Part shown: piece by piece, positions 1-8,753 of the stretch
Layout of the letters: every line of letters begins with the position of its first letter
Position numbering within the stretch: the stretch's first letter is position 1
DNA from: Hyphomicrobiales bacterium
GTDB taxonomy: Bacteria; Pseudomonadota; Alphaproteobacteria; Rhizobiales; MH13
NCBI GenBank assembly: GCA_017642935.1
Contig: JAEPOK010000003.1
Location: forward strand, 186,001 to 250,000
Direction: 5' to 3'
DNA: 64,000 nucleotides
Notes under the pieces: generated by a model
Told to the model about the DNA's origin: nothing
Seen by the model: the letters and a program-made list of their open reading frames with translations, nothing else
The model's database searches: none
Translations under genes and position numbers: made by a program

Positions 1-290
1 TCCAGATGCAATGCCAGGTCTGGCTATGTTTTGCCGAACCGAGAGTGAGACTTACCGCACGGTTCCCACCGTGCAAGGGAAATGTTGCCGAAGAGACGCA
101 ACATTTCGGCGCAGGGTAAAGGCGAGCCGGTTTTCAGCATTGATTGTGATCATCTGCGGCTCGCCTTGTCCGCGCCCTTGGTTTTCCGCCAACGTCATGG
201 CATTGCGCTTGTGCGGTCCATTCGATGGGATCCCTTCGCACACCATCTCATGCCGCAGTCTCGCCGCGTTTTGCTCAGAAAGCAGCCGCC
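1..290. other. Non-coding stretch with one inverted repeat, upstream of the AsmA gene
   Basis: No convincing gene is visible here. A perfect 10-bp inverted repeat, GAAATGTTGC at 79-88 and GCAACATTTC at 98-107, encloses a 9-nt loop. It has no T-run on either side, so it is not a classic intrinsic terminator. It could be the 3' hairpin of a gene lying left of the window, or an operator. Reading frames crossing this stretch lack protein-like composition. Confidence 0.5.
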
Positions 291-2120
291 ATGATCCGCC
301 GCCTCCTTATCGGTATTGCCATCCTGGCGATCGGCCTTGGCGCTTTGGTATTTTCGCTGCCCTATCTGATGTCGTCGCAAATGGTGCGCGAGCAGGTCGC
401 AAGCCAAATCTCTGAGTTGACTGGACGGGCGGTCACGCTGCGCGGAGACCAGGCGCTTCAAGTCTTTCCGAACCTGTCTGTCGAGCTCTCCGATGTGGTC
501 ATCGCCGGCGATCTGCCGGGCGCAGAGAACGCGCTCATCGTCACCGAGACGTTGCGCGGTGCGGTCCGCCCCTTTTCCCTGCTTTTTGGCCGTGTTGAGC
601 TGGCGTCGTTCGAAATGACACGCCCAACAATCCGATTTCTGCGCACGTCCGATGGCCAATCCAATTGGGGACTGGAAGGCAGTGATCTGGTGACAGCGCT
701 TGAACCCAACCGCGTTGCCGGCGCCGGGCTTCAACTTGGGCGCTTTCGCATCACCGATGGGACGCTTCAGATTGTGGATGAGGTGCGCGGGCTCGATGAG
801 ACCGTTTCCAGCGCCGACCTGACGCTCTCCTGGGCGAACAGTTCGACGCGAGCGGCGATTAGCGGATCGGCGATTTGGCGCGGCGAGGCTATCGAGGTGA
901 CAGCCTCACTCGACCAACCGGCGGCCTTGGCGCAACCAGGCTCGACCAGCGGCGTGGTGCTCTCAGTCCAAGGCGCCCCCCTTCGCCTGCAGTTTGACGG
1001 AACGGTCTCGCCGGGTTCGAGCGGCGAAAACGCCCTGCCCTGGCAGGCGAGTGGTTCGCTTGCCGTCTCCTCGCCCTCAATGCGCCGTGCAGCCAGCTGG
1101 CTGGGTTCGGATTTCGGCGCTGGCTCGACCTTTGGCGCGTTCCGGCTGGACGCCGACATGAACTTGGTCGGCCTTGCGATCGACTTGACCGATTCATCGC
1201 TGAGCCTTGATGGCAATGATGCGGAAGGCGTGCTGACACTCGATCTGGACGGCTATGAAACAGCCGAGGGCGCGCGCGGGCGTCCATCCATTCAAGGTAC
1301 GCTGGATTTCGACCGGCTCGATCTTTCCGCCTATCTCGACACAATCCGGCCGACAACCACCGCCGAGGAACCTGGCGATTGGCGCTTTCTTCCTGTGCCC
1401 AATGTGTTTGCCAGCCCGATGGACATCGACGTTCGGTTTGCGACCCGCGAAGTGCTGACGTCGCAGTTCAGTTTGGGCGAAACCGCAGGATCGGTGCTTC
1501 TGTCGGACGGGCAAATGGTGGTTGGGATCGGTGAGAGCCTTGCCTATGGCGGGGCCTTGCGGGGCAGTCTGACGCTGGCTCGGAATGGCGATAGTTTCAC
1601 TGCCGGCATCGATCTTTCGGCTGCCGAGTTGCAGCTCGGACCCTTCCTGTCGGCCTTTCAAGACGAGCCACGTCTTACCGGTACGCTGGCGATGCAAGCC
1701 ATGGCATCAGGCGAAGGCGAGACACTGGCAGAGCTTTTGGAAACGATGGCCGGTGACGCCGCAATTGGCGTGGAAAGCGCCGTCGTCAATGGGTTGGACA
1801 TCGACGCCTTGGGTGCCAGCTTTGTTGACGGAAGCTTTGAGTTTTCCTCCTTCGCTTTTGGCGGTGAGACCTCTTTGGAAACGCTGTCAGCAACACTCTT
1901 CGCGCGGGACGGCTATCTGCAAGCAAGCGATATCGCGATGGCAACCGAGCGCGTCAGCGTGACAATGGGCGGGCAAAGCGAAATCGCCAATCGGACGTTG
2001 AACTTGTCAGGGGCCACAGCAATTGCCGGTAATGACGAGACGATCGTGGTGCCTTTCGACGTACGGGGCACCTGGACGGCGCCGCTGATCCTGCCGGACC
2101 TGCGGGCGCTCGACCGCTAA
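291..2120 (+). CDS. AsmA family envelope protein
   Basis: A 609-residue protein starting at ATG 291. One N-terminal transmembrane segment (about residues 5-25) is followed by a long beta-rich region, the architecture of the AsmA/YhjG family. These inner-membrane-anchored proteins are linked to outer-membrane biogenesis and lipid transport between membranes. The AsmA-typical pattern '...SRIELTGRAVTLRGD', here near residues 43-57 as 'SELTGRAVTLRGD', lies just after the membrane anchor. The C-terminal half has the repeated 'LSLDGNDAEGVLTLDLDG' style of AsmA_2 domains. I reject an upstream in-frame start at 225 because the hydrophobic anchor should be near the N-terminus. The gene ends tail-to-tail on potI with a 4-bp overlap (2117-2120). 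Substrate or pathway cannot be read from sequence. Confidence 0.85.
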   Translation: MIRRLLIGIAILAIGLGALVFSLPYLMSSQMVREQVASQISELTGRAVTLRGDQALQVFPNLSVELSDVVIAGDLPGAENALIVTETLRGAVRPFSLLFGRVELASFEMTRPTIRFLRTSDGQSNWGLEGSDLVTALEPNRVAGAGLQLGRFRITDGTLQIVDEVRGLDETVSSADLTLSWANSSTRAAISGSAIWRGEAIEVTASLDQPAALAQPGSTSGVVLSVQGAPLRLQFDGTVSPGSSGENALPWQASGSLAVSSPSMRRAASWLGSDFGAGSTFGAFRLDADMNLVGLAIDLTDSSLSLDGNDAEGVLTLDLDGYETAEGARGRPSIQGTLDFDRLDLSAYLDTIRPTTTAEEPGDWRFLPVPNVFASPMDIDVRFATREVLTSQFSLGETAGSVLLSDGQMVVGIGESLAYGGALRGSLTLARNGDSFTAGIDLSAAELQLGPFLSAFQDEPRLTGTLAMQAMASGEGETLAELLETMAGDAAIGVESAVVNGLDIDALGASFVDGSFEFSSFAFGGETSLETLSATLFARDGYLQASDIAMATERVSVTMGGQSEIANRTLNLSGATAIAGNDETIVVPFDVRGTWTAPLILPDLRALDR

Positions 2121-2920
2121 TTTGCAGTCTGCCGCGATCGTATCATTCGGTGCTTGGACGCCAGCGACGCAGAGATGACGCCTAACGCGACAAGGGCGAT
2201 CAAGATCGTACAGATCGCGTTGATCTCCGGCGTCACGCCCAGCCGGATCTGCGAGTAGATCTTGATCGGCAGCGTCGTTGCCCCTGGACCAGTAGCAAAA
2301 CTCGCGATCACCAAATCATCGAGCGAGAGTGTAAAGGCCAGCATCCAGCCCGCCAAAACCGCCGGCAGGATCACCGGCAAGGTGATGAGGAAGAAGCTTT
2401 TGCCTGGCGGACACCCAAGGTCCTGGGCCGCTTCTTCCAGGCTTTCATCGAACGTGATCAGCCGCGACTGCACGACCACCGCAACGTAGCACATAGAAAA
2501 GGTGATGTGGGCGATGACGACAGTCCAGAAACCCCGTGCAAAGCCCATCGCGACGAACAACAACAGGAGCGACAGACCGGTGATGACTTCGGGCATCACC
2601 AGCGGCGCGTAGATCATGCCGTTGAAGAGCGTGCGGCCCTTGAACCTGCCCAAGCGCACGAGAACGATAGCCGCCATGGTTCCAAAGACCGTGGCGATGG
2701 TCGCCGAAACGAACGCCACGCGGGCCGTCACCCAGGCTGCGTCCATCAAGCCTTCGTTCTGAAACAGCTCGCCGTACCATCGGGTGGAAAATCCACCCCA
2801 AACGGTGACGAGGCGCGACTCGTTGAAGGAATAGATGATCAGGATCAGGATCGGCAGATAAAGGAAGGCAAAGCCGACCGTAAGCGAGGTCACGTTGAAC
2901 CAGGACATATTTCGGTTCAT
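2117..2920 (-). CDS. potI: Putrescine ABC transporter, permease PotI
   Basis: A 267-residue inner-membrane permease of the PotC/PotI type with about six membrane segments. It has the cytoplasmic EAA loop, read as 'EEAAQDLGCPPGKSF', that docks on the ATPase. It pairs with PotH to form the channel of the putrescine importer. I place the start at ATG 2920, where it overlaps the stop of the preceding ureohydrolase gene as ATGA, a sign of translational coupling. An in-frame start further out lies inside that gene and adds a non-conserved, charged tail. It is the last gene of the leftward polyamine operon. Confidence 0.9.
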   Translation of the reverse strand: MNRNMSWFNVTSLTVGFAFLYLPILILIIYSFNESRLVTVWGGFSTRWYGELFQNEGLMDAAWVTARVAFVSATIATVFGTMAAIVLVRLGRFKGRTLFNGMIYAPLVMPEVITGLSLLLLFVAMGFARGFWTVVIAHITFSMCYVAVVVQSRLITFDESLEEAAQDLGCPPGKSFFLITLPVILPAVLAGWMLAFTLSLDDLVIASFATGPGATTLPIKIYSQIRLGVTPEINAICTILIALVALGVISASLASKHRMIRSRQTAN

Positions 2921-3855
2921 GCGGCACCTCCCGCTCGCTTGGCAGCCTGAAGGGATAGATAATCCCAAACGACGGTGGCGGCGGCGAGCGCGGTGATCTC
3001 TGCATGGTCGAAGGGCGGCGAGACCTCGACCACATCCATGCCGATGAACTGGACCGGCATGAGCCGGCGCAGGATCGCCCGCGCCTGCCAGCTATGGAGC
3101 CCCCCCATCTCCGGCGTGCCCGTGCCCGGCGCAAAGGCTGGGTCGAGCGCATCGACATCGAACGTTAGATAGGTCGGACTATCGCCGACGACATCGAAGA
3201 TCGTATCGGCAGTCTTGGCTGGCCCCATCTCATGGACGTCTTCAGCGGACAGGATGGTCATCCCCGTATCGCGTGTGGCTCGCAGAAGATCGGCTTCCAT
3301 TGGGGCGCGAATGCCGATCTGGATGATCCGTTTTGGATCGATCAGACCTTCGTTGATGGCGTGAAAGAACGGCGTGCCATGGGCCAGTTCCTGGCCGAAA
3401 TTCTCTTCCCAGGTGTCGGTGTGTGCATCGAACTGCACCATGCCAAGCGGACCGTGTTTCTTTGAGGCGGCGCGCAGCAGCGGCAGCGCAATGGAATGGT
3501 CGCCGCCCAAGGTACACAAATGGTTCAGACCCGACGCTTGGTTTTCAATCATCTGGTGGCTTTGCGCGATGTCGCCGATCCGCACATCAAAGTTTCCGAT
3601 GTCGGAAAGATCGAGATCTTTTGGATCAGCGCCAATTGTCGGGTGGCCACCATCGAAGAGCAGGCGCGAAACGGCGCGTATCGCGTTCGGACCTTCGCGG
3701 GTTCCAGCACGATTGGATGTCGCCCAATCCATCGGCACACCAGCAACAACAAAATCTGCATCGCGGTTGCCCATCGGCGCGTCCAGAAACGACAGGCCGC
3801 GTCCAAAGGTCGGCAGATCGGCGGGTGGTGTGTAGCCGCCAGAGGAGTTCGTCAT
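2917..3855 (-). CDS. Agmatinase-family ureohydrolase (SpeB-like)
   Basis: A 312-residue arginase/agmatinase superfamily enzyme. The di-manganese motifs are complete: GGDHS, FDAHTD, and DVDALDPAFAPGTGTPE, whose last part carries the substrate-contact residues. Agmatinase splits agmatine into putrescine and urea. Guanidinobutyrase and related guanidino-acid hydrolases share the same fold and motifs, so the substrate is inferred from the neighbours. The gene lies between the two permease genes of a putrescine transporter, 10 nt after potH and overlapping potI by 4 bp. I chose ATG 3855 because GAGGG sits 7 nt upstream; a GTG at 3861 is also in frame. An agmatinase inside the transporter operon suggests that imported agmatine also feeds this pathway. 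Confidence 0.85.
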   Translation of the reverse strand: MTNSSGGYTPPADLPTFGRGLSFLDAPMGNRDADFVVAGVPMDWATSNRAGTREGPNAIRAVSRLLFDGGHPTIGADPKDLDLSDIGNFDVRIGDIAQSHQMIENQASGLNHLCTLGGDHSIALPLLRAASKKHGPLGMVQFDAHTDTWEENFGQELAHGTPFFHAINEGLIDPKRIIQIGIRAPMEADLLRATRDTGMTILSAEDVHEMGPAKTADTIFDVVGDSPTYLTFDVDALDPAFAPGTGTPEMGGLHSWQARAILRRLMPVQFIGMDVVEVSPPFDHAEITALAAATVVWDYLSLQAAKRAGGAA

Positions 3856-3865
3856 CGCCACACCC

Positions 3866-4807
3866 TCACGACATGCGCTCCTGCTGCTTTTGCTGGAAAT
3901 GCTGGAAGGCGACGATGGGAATGATCAGTACCAGGAGCAGGATGACCGCGACTGCCGAGGAAACCGGCCAATCGCGGTTGGAGAAGAATTCCGCCCATAG
4001 CGTTCGTCCGATCATCAGCGTGTCGGATCCCCCCAAGAGATCGGGGATCACGAACTCACCGACCGCCGGGATGAAGACCAGGAAGCAGCCTGCGATGATG
4101 CCGGGAATGGCCAACGGGACGGTGATCACCCAGAATGTTTTCAGCGGCGGACATCCAAGGTCCTGCGCGGCCTCCAGGAGTGATCCGTCCATGCGCTCCA
4201 ACGCGGCATAGAGCGGCAAAACCATGAACGGCAGGTAGGAATAAACGATGCCGATATAGACGGCCGTATTGGTGCTCAGGATGCGCAGCTGATCATCGCT
4301 ACCAATCAATCCAAGCGTTTGCGCGACTAAGGTCAGAAGACCTTCCGGCTTCAGGATGCCGATCCAGGCGTACACGCGGATCAGAAAGCTGGTCCAGAAC
4401 GGTAGGATGATCATCATCAACAGAATGGGGCGGACATTGTGCGGCGCGCGCGCCATGCCGTAGGCGATGGGAAAGCCGATCAGCAGCGTCAGAACCGTGG
4501 AAACCGCTGCAATCCATAGGCTGGACCGGTAGGCGTTGATGTAGAGCGGGTCGCCGGCGAGCCAGATGTAATTCTCAAAGGATAGTGACCGTAAATCCTG
4601 CCAAAAGGCGTCCAGTCCCTCCGATAGATCGAACACCGGCAAATAGGGCGGCATGGCAATCGCGACCTCGGAAAACGAGATGCGAAGCACGATCGCAAAC
4701 GGCGCAAGAAAGAAGATGAGCAGCCAAAGATAGGGAACGGCGATAACGAAAAACCGGCCCCAATTACGGCCTGCCCTGTCTGCTGTTTCGCTCGCCGTCT
4801 GGTTCAT
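3866..4807 (-). CDS. potH: Putrescine ABC transporter, permease PotH
   Basis: A 313-residue permease of the PotB/PotH type. It has an N-terminal cytoplasmic stretch, a first membrane helix near residues 20-40, a periplasmic loop, then five further helices. The EAA loop reads 'LEAAQDLGCPPLKTFW'. It forms the translocation channel with PotI. The start at ATG 4807 overlaps the stop of potG as ATGA. An open extension further upstream would run into potG and is rejected. The high similarity of the EAA loops in PotH and PotI fits binding to one shared ATPase dimer. Confidence 0.9.
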   Translation of the reverse strand: MNQTASETADRAGRNWGRFFVIAVPYLWLLIFFLAPFAIVLRISFSEVAIAMPPYLPVFDLSEGLDAFWQDLRSLSFENYIWLAGDPLYINAYRSSLWIAAVSTVLTLLIGFPIAYGMARAPHNVRPILLMMIILPFWTSFLIRVYAWIGILKPEGLLTLVAQTLGLIGSDDQLRILSTNTAVYIGIVYSYLPFMVLPLYAALERMDGSLLEAAQDLGCPPLKTFWVITVPLAIPGIIAGCFLVFIPAVGEFVIPDLLGGSDTLMIGRTLWAEFFSNRDWPVSSAVAVILLLVLIIPIVAFQHFQQKQQERMS

Positions 4808-5979
4808 TGCGTGAGAACCACGCCTGCGGTTTTGTCCCAGGAGAGCCAAACCTGGTCGTTCCAAGCTATGGGGCGCTCCACCAATCGTGTCGTGTTGGCG
4901 ATCGTGGCGCGCATGATCGGAACCGAGGGGTCTTCGGGTTCGCCCTCGCAAACCTCATCGGAAAGGCGGACGTGAAAGATCGACACGTCGCCGAGATAGC
5001 CGATGTCCCAGACGCGGCCAGTGACTTTGGCCAATCCCTCCTCGCCGGCAGGTTCATCGAGCGCGATACGGAGCTTCTCCGGCCGGATCGCCAACGCCGC
5101 AGGTCCGGAAACAAGACTGTCGCCCTCCACCGGGATGGGATCGCTGACTTCAGGGCCTGCGAAGGTCGCCCCATCCAAGCTCGTGCTGACAGTGCCTTCA
5201 AGAATGTTGATGTCGCCGATGAAGCCCGCGACGTACCGCGACTTCGGCTCCTCATAGATGACCGATGGCGGCGCGATTTGCTCGAACGTGCCGTCATTCA
5301 TGACAGCAATGCGGTCGGCAACCGTCATCGCCTCTTCCTGATCATGGGTGACGATCAGGAAGGTCATCCCGAGCTTTTCCTGCAAATCCATCAGTTCGAA
5401 CTGCGTTTCCTCGCGCAGTTTTTTGTCCAGCGCGCCGAGCGGCTCATCAAGCAGCAACACCTTCGGCCGTTTGGCCACCGAACGGGCGAGCGCCACACGT
5501 TGGCGTTGGCCACCAGAGAGCTGATCCGGTTTGCGCTTTGCAAAGGGCTCAAGCTTCACCAGCGACAGCATTTCGTCGACGCGCGCCGTGATCTCGCCCT
5601 TGGGCAGGCCGTCCTGCTTCAAGCCAAAGGCGATGTTGTCGGCGACGCTCATATGGGGGAACAGCGCGTAGGACTGGAACATCATGTTCACCGGCCGCTT
5701 GTGCGGTGGGATCGATGAAATGTCCTCGCCGTCAAGAAGAATGCGGCCTTCTGTCGGATTTTCGAACCCGGCGAGCATGCGCATCAAGGTGGTCTTGCCA
5801 CAGCCGGATGGGCCAAGCAGCGCGAAAAACTCGCGCTCATAGATATCGAGCGAAACGTCATCGATGGCGGTGAAATCGCCAAAACGCTTGGTGATGCGTT
5901 CAAAGCGGATCAGAGGCTCTGCGAGCGGATCGTCCCATGGTGCGAACTCGCGCCGCACCGGCCCCATGGTTTTGGCCAT
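4804..5979 (-). CDS. potG: Putrescine ABC transporter, ATPase PotG
   Basis: A 391-residue ATP-binding subunit. Visible motifs are Walker A (GPSGCGKTT, near residue 56), the Q-loop, the signature LSGGQRQRVALAR, Walker B (LLLDEPLGALD) and the switch histidine in 'IVTHDQEEAM'. The C-terminal 130 residues form the TOBE regulatory domain found in PotA/PotG/UgpC-type ATPases. GGGAG precedes ATG 5979. It couples ATP hydrolysis to uptake through PotH/PotI. It is coupled to potH by a 4-bp overlap and separated from potF by a hairpin. Confidence 0.92.
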   Translation of the reverse strand: MAKTMGPVRREFAPWDDPLAEPLIRFERITKRFGDFTAIDDVSLDIYEREFFALLGPSGCGKTTLMRMLAGFENPTEGRILLDGEDISSIPPHKRPVNMMFQSYALFPHMSVADNIAFGLKQDGLPKGEITARVDEMLSLVKLEPFAKRKPDQLSGGQRQRVALARSVAKRPKVLLLDEPLGALDKKLREETQFELMDLQEKLGMTFLIVTHDQEEAMTVADRIAVMNDGTFEQIAPPSVIYEEPKSRYVAGFIGDINILEGTVSTSLDGATFAGPEVSDPIPVEGDSLVSGPAALAIRPEKLRIALDEPAGEEGLAKVTGRVWDIGYLGDVSIFHVRLSDEVCEGEPEDPSVPIMRATIANTTRLVERPIAWNDQVWLSWDKTAGVVLTQ

Positions 5980-6003
5980 CGCTCAGCTCCCCCAAATGCA
6001 GAA

Positions 6004-6030
6004 CCCCGCCGGCCTTGGAAGGCGGCGGGG
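6004..6030 (-). other. GC-rich hairpin between potF and potG
   Basis: CCCCGCCG pairs with CGGCGGGG, continuing as CC/GG around a bulged G and closing on a TTGGAA loop. No T-run follows on the minus strand, so full termination is unlikely. Its position directly after the binding-protein gene fits a stem that protects the 3' end of potF mRNA, giving more binding protein than membrane components. Function is inferred. Confidence 0.6.
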
Positions 6031-6042
6031 CGCTGAGTTCTG

Positions 6043-7140
6043 TTACTGGCCAGTTTTGACCGTCGTCCAGCTACGGGTCACGATGCGCTGTGTCCGCGGG
6101 TCATAGGCGGGCAGCGTGTAAAGGCTCGCCGTGGTGGACTCGTCTGGATAGATCGCCGGATCGGTGAGAATCTCCTCCAGCACGAACTCTTGGCTAGCCA
6201 GGTTGCCATTGGCGTAGAACACGTAGTTGGTGGCGGCCGCGATGGGCTCGGGCTGCAAGATGAAGTTCAGGAACCGGTGAGCCGCCTCGGGGTTCGGCGC
6301 ATCGGCTGGAATGGCCATCTGATCGAACCACATAAGCGCACCTTCGCGCGGAATGGTGTAGTCGACATTCACGCCGTTTTCGGCTTCGGCGGCGCGGTCG
6401 CGGGCAATCAGCATGTCGCCAGACCAACCGATGGCAACGCAGATATCGCCATTGGCGAGCGCGTTGATGTTTTCTGAATTGTGGAAACGCTGCACCGTGT
6501 CGCGCAAGCTGACCATCAATTCGGTAGCTTCGGCGATCTGATCGGGATCGCGGGAATCCGGATCATGACCGAGATAGTTCAGCGCTGCTGGAATCATCTC
6601 AGTGGGTGCATCGAGCCAGTAGATGCCGCAGTCTTGTAACTGACCGGCAATCTCCGGATCGAAAACCAGGTCCCAAGTGTCATAGGCGAAGTCTTCGCCG
6701 AGGCGCTCCTGCACCATATCGACATTGAGACCAATGCCCGTCGTCCCCCACATATAGTTGATCGAAAACGTGTTGCCCGGGTCATAGACTTCCAGGCGTT
6801 CGGCAATGGCCGGCCAGACGTTTTCAATGTTGGGGAGTTCGCCTTTGTCCAAAGGCTGGAACACACCCGCTTGGATTTGACGCGACAGGAAGTCAGCCGT
6901 TGGCACGACGATGTCATAGCCGCTTTGACCGGCCAACAGACGCGTTTCGAGCACCTCGTTGGAGTCGAAAACGTCGTAGGTGACGTCGATGCCGGTCTCG
7001 TTCTCGAACTGTTCGATGATGCTTTCATCGATGTAGTCCGACCAGTTGAGAATGCGCAGCTCTTCGGCCTGCGCCATTCCGGCAGTAGAGGCTAAAAGGA
7101 CGCCCGTTAGAGCGGTGAATAGGAATGGATTGCGGCGCAT
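6043..7140 (-). CDS. potF: Periplasmic putrescine-binding protein PotF
   Basis: A 365-residue secreted binding protein with a typical signal peptide: MRRN, a hydrophobic core, then cleavage after AQA near residue 22. The mature N-terminus 'LRILNWSDYIDESII', the segment 'TYDVFDSNEVLETRL' and 'GVFQPLDKGELPN' match PotF much more closely than PotD, which suggests putrescine rather than spermidine as main ligand. ATG 7140 is preceded by GGGAGA. It captures substrate in the periplasm and delivers it to PotH/PotI. Position: second in the operon, after a gamma-glutamylputrescine synthetase-like gene. Confidence 0.92.
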   Translation of the reverse strand: MRRNPFLFTALTGVLLASTAGMAQAEELRILNWSDYIDESIIEQFENETGIDVTYDVFDSNEVLETRLLAGQSGYDIVVPTADFLSRQIQAGVFQPLDKGELPNIENVWPAIAERLEVYDPGNTFSINYMWGTTGIGLNVDMVQERLGEDFAYDTWDLVFDPEIAGQLQDCGIYWLDAPTEMIPAALNYLGHDPDSRDPDQIAEATELMVSLRDTVQRFHNSENINALANGDICVAIGWSGDMLIARDRAAEAENGVNVDYTIPREGALMWFDQMAIPADAPNPEAAHRFLNFILQPEPIAAATNYVFYANGNLASQEFVLEEILTDPAIYPDESTTASLYTLPAYDPRTQRIVTRSWTTVKTGQ

Positions 7141-7323
7141 GATGAATGCGTCTCCCTGATTTGAACCTTCGGTCTCGCCACGCTTTGTTTGCTGTTTTCG
7201 TGGTGGCGCTAAGACCAAAGCTAGTGCGGAACCAAATGTGTCACAAGCGCAAATGCTTTGCTGCGATGCGCCCTATTGATCAGTTTTTCATCGCGCGCAA
7301 TCGCAAAATGAATGCCGACCTTT

Positions 7324-8613
7324 CTAGAGAAAAATCTGATGCTCAAGCGTGGTTATATGGGCAGCAAAAGTGGCGTACTCGGCGCGCTTCACAGCTGTGA
7401 AGATGCGACAGAACTCCGCGCCCAGTGTCTCGGTCACGAAAGCGCTGGTTGCAAAGCGCTCGATGGCATCATCCATGAACGGTGAGAGATGGGTCAGCGA
7501 CACGTCAGTATAGGCATTGCCGTCCACCGGCGGTGGTGGATCGACGGCATCATCCATGCCCTTGAGCATACCGGCAAGCACCAGGGCCGTGACGATGTAA
7601 GGGTTGGCGTCAGCACCGGCCAATCGATGTTCAAGGCGACGGGCCGGCGGCTCGGCTTCGGGCAAACGGATGGCCACAGAGCGATTGTTCTCACCCCAAC
7701 TCAAGCTCGCCGGCGCATAGGAACCGGGCTGCATGCGCCGAAAGCCATTGTAGGTGTGCACGAACCCTAGCTGCGCCTCTTCCATGGTTGTGAGCAGTCC
7801 CTGCACGGCATGATAAAGCTTGCGCGTTCCGATATCTGGGCCCGCGAAAATTGGTCCATCTGGGTCAGAAAGGCTGACATGAACATGCAGGCCGTTGCCG
7901 GGATGATCGGCGAAGGGCTTGGCCATGAAAGTGACATCCGTGCCCTGATTGCGTGCAATCTGGGTGATCAGGCGCTTCAGCATCACCGCATCATCGGCGG
8001 CGCCAAGCGGGTCGCGATGTTTTAGGTTCACTTCATATTGGCCTGGCGCGGCTTCGGACACGAACGCATCAACGGGCAGGTTCTGGTCGGCGCAAGCCTG
8101 CTGGATCGCATCCATCAACGGGCGCTGGCGATCAAGGTCACGCAGGGCATACATGTCCTGGTGATCGGGCCCCGGCGTCAGCGAACCAGCAGGGCGCGGG
8201 CGACCGGAGTCGGCGCTGCGCTCATAGACGTAGAACTCCAGCTCGATGGCAACATTGGCTGTCAGGCCGCGCGCTTTCAGTTTTTCCACTTGCGCGGCGA
8301 GCACATGGCGCGGGTCGCCCATGAAAGGCGTGCCATCCGCATGATTCATGGTCAGCATGGCTTGCTGCGTCGGCTGATCGGCCCAAGGAACCTCGACTGT
8401 GCGGCCGTCAACCGGCATGCAGAGCGCGTCCTTATCTCCGGAATCGATATGCAAGCCAGTCTCGTGAACCTCCCGGCCCCAAACATCACAGCCAAGCAAG
8501 GAGAAGGGGAACGCCACACCTTTATCCAGCTTGGACAAGGCGGAACCCGGCAGCCACTTGCCGCGCAACACGGCATTGGGATCACACAAAAAGACTTCGA
8601 TGGACTGGGTCAT
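7324..8613 (-). CDS. Glutamine synthetase family, probable gamma-glutamylputrescine synthetase (copy 1)
   Basis: About 429 residues of the glutamine synthetase fold. ATP- and metal-site motifs are recognisable: 'VAIELEFYVYE' (metal), 'GNGLHVHVSLSD' (the HxH-type metal/ATP motif) and 'ENNRSVAIRLPE' followed by 'RRLEHRLAGADANPY'. Related enzymes ligate glutamate to putrescine (PuuA) or other amines. The context, just upstream of potF and divergent from a second PuuA-like gene, points to a polyamine substrate. The exact substrate cannot be read. I take ATG 8613 as start; an in-frame TTG at 8637 would add eight residues, and neither has a good ribosome-binding site. Confidence 0.75.
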   Translation of the reverse strand: MTQSIEVFLCDPNAVLRGKWLPGSALSKLDKGVAFPFSLLGCDVWGREVHETGLHIDSGDKDALCMPVDGRTVEVPWADQPTQQAMLTMNHADGTPFMGDPRHVLAAQVEKLKARGLTANVAIELEFYVYERSADSGRPRPAGSLTPGPDHQDMYALRDLDRQRPLMDAIQQACADQNLPVDAFVSEAAPGQYEVNLKHRDPLGAADDAVMLKRLITQIARNQGTDVTFMAKPFADHPGNGLHVHVSLSDPDGPIFAGPDIGTRKLYHAVQGLLTTMEEAQLGFVHTYNGFRRMQPGSYAPASLSWGENNRSVAIRLPEAEPPARRLEHRLAGADANPYIVTALVLAGMLKGMDDAVDPPPPVDGNAYTDVSLTHLSPFMDDAIERFATSAFVTETLGAEFCRIFTAVKRAEYATFAAHITTLEHQIFL

Positions 8614-8753
8614 GAGTTGAGCAACGCGATCACGCAACAGAAGAAAGCCGCGCAGTTGTGCGGGTTTTGGGCGAGACTGTCGAGAGCCGGTAAGATCGCT
8701 TGAGGCATTGGCAGAACAGGACTATCCCTTTGATAGGAAAGAATGGATCGACC
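8614..8753. promoter_or_regulatory. Divergent control region of the two polyamine operons
   Basis: About 140 bp separate the leftward puuA-pot operon from the rightward puuA-aminotransferase-oxidase operon, so both promoters must lie here. A small palindrome, CTATC at 8722-8726 and GATAG at 8732-8736 with a 5-bp spacer, lies just upstream of the rightward start and could be an operator. No regulator gene sits at the locus itself. The only PuuR-like (XRE-cupin) gene in the window is at 55.5 kb. Confidence 0.45.
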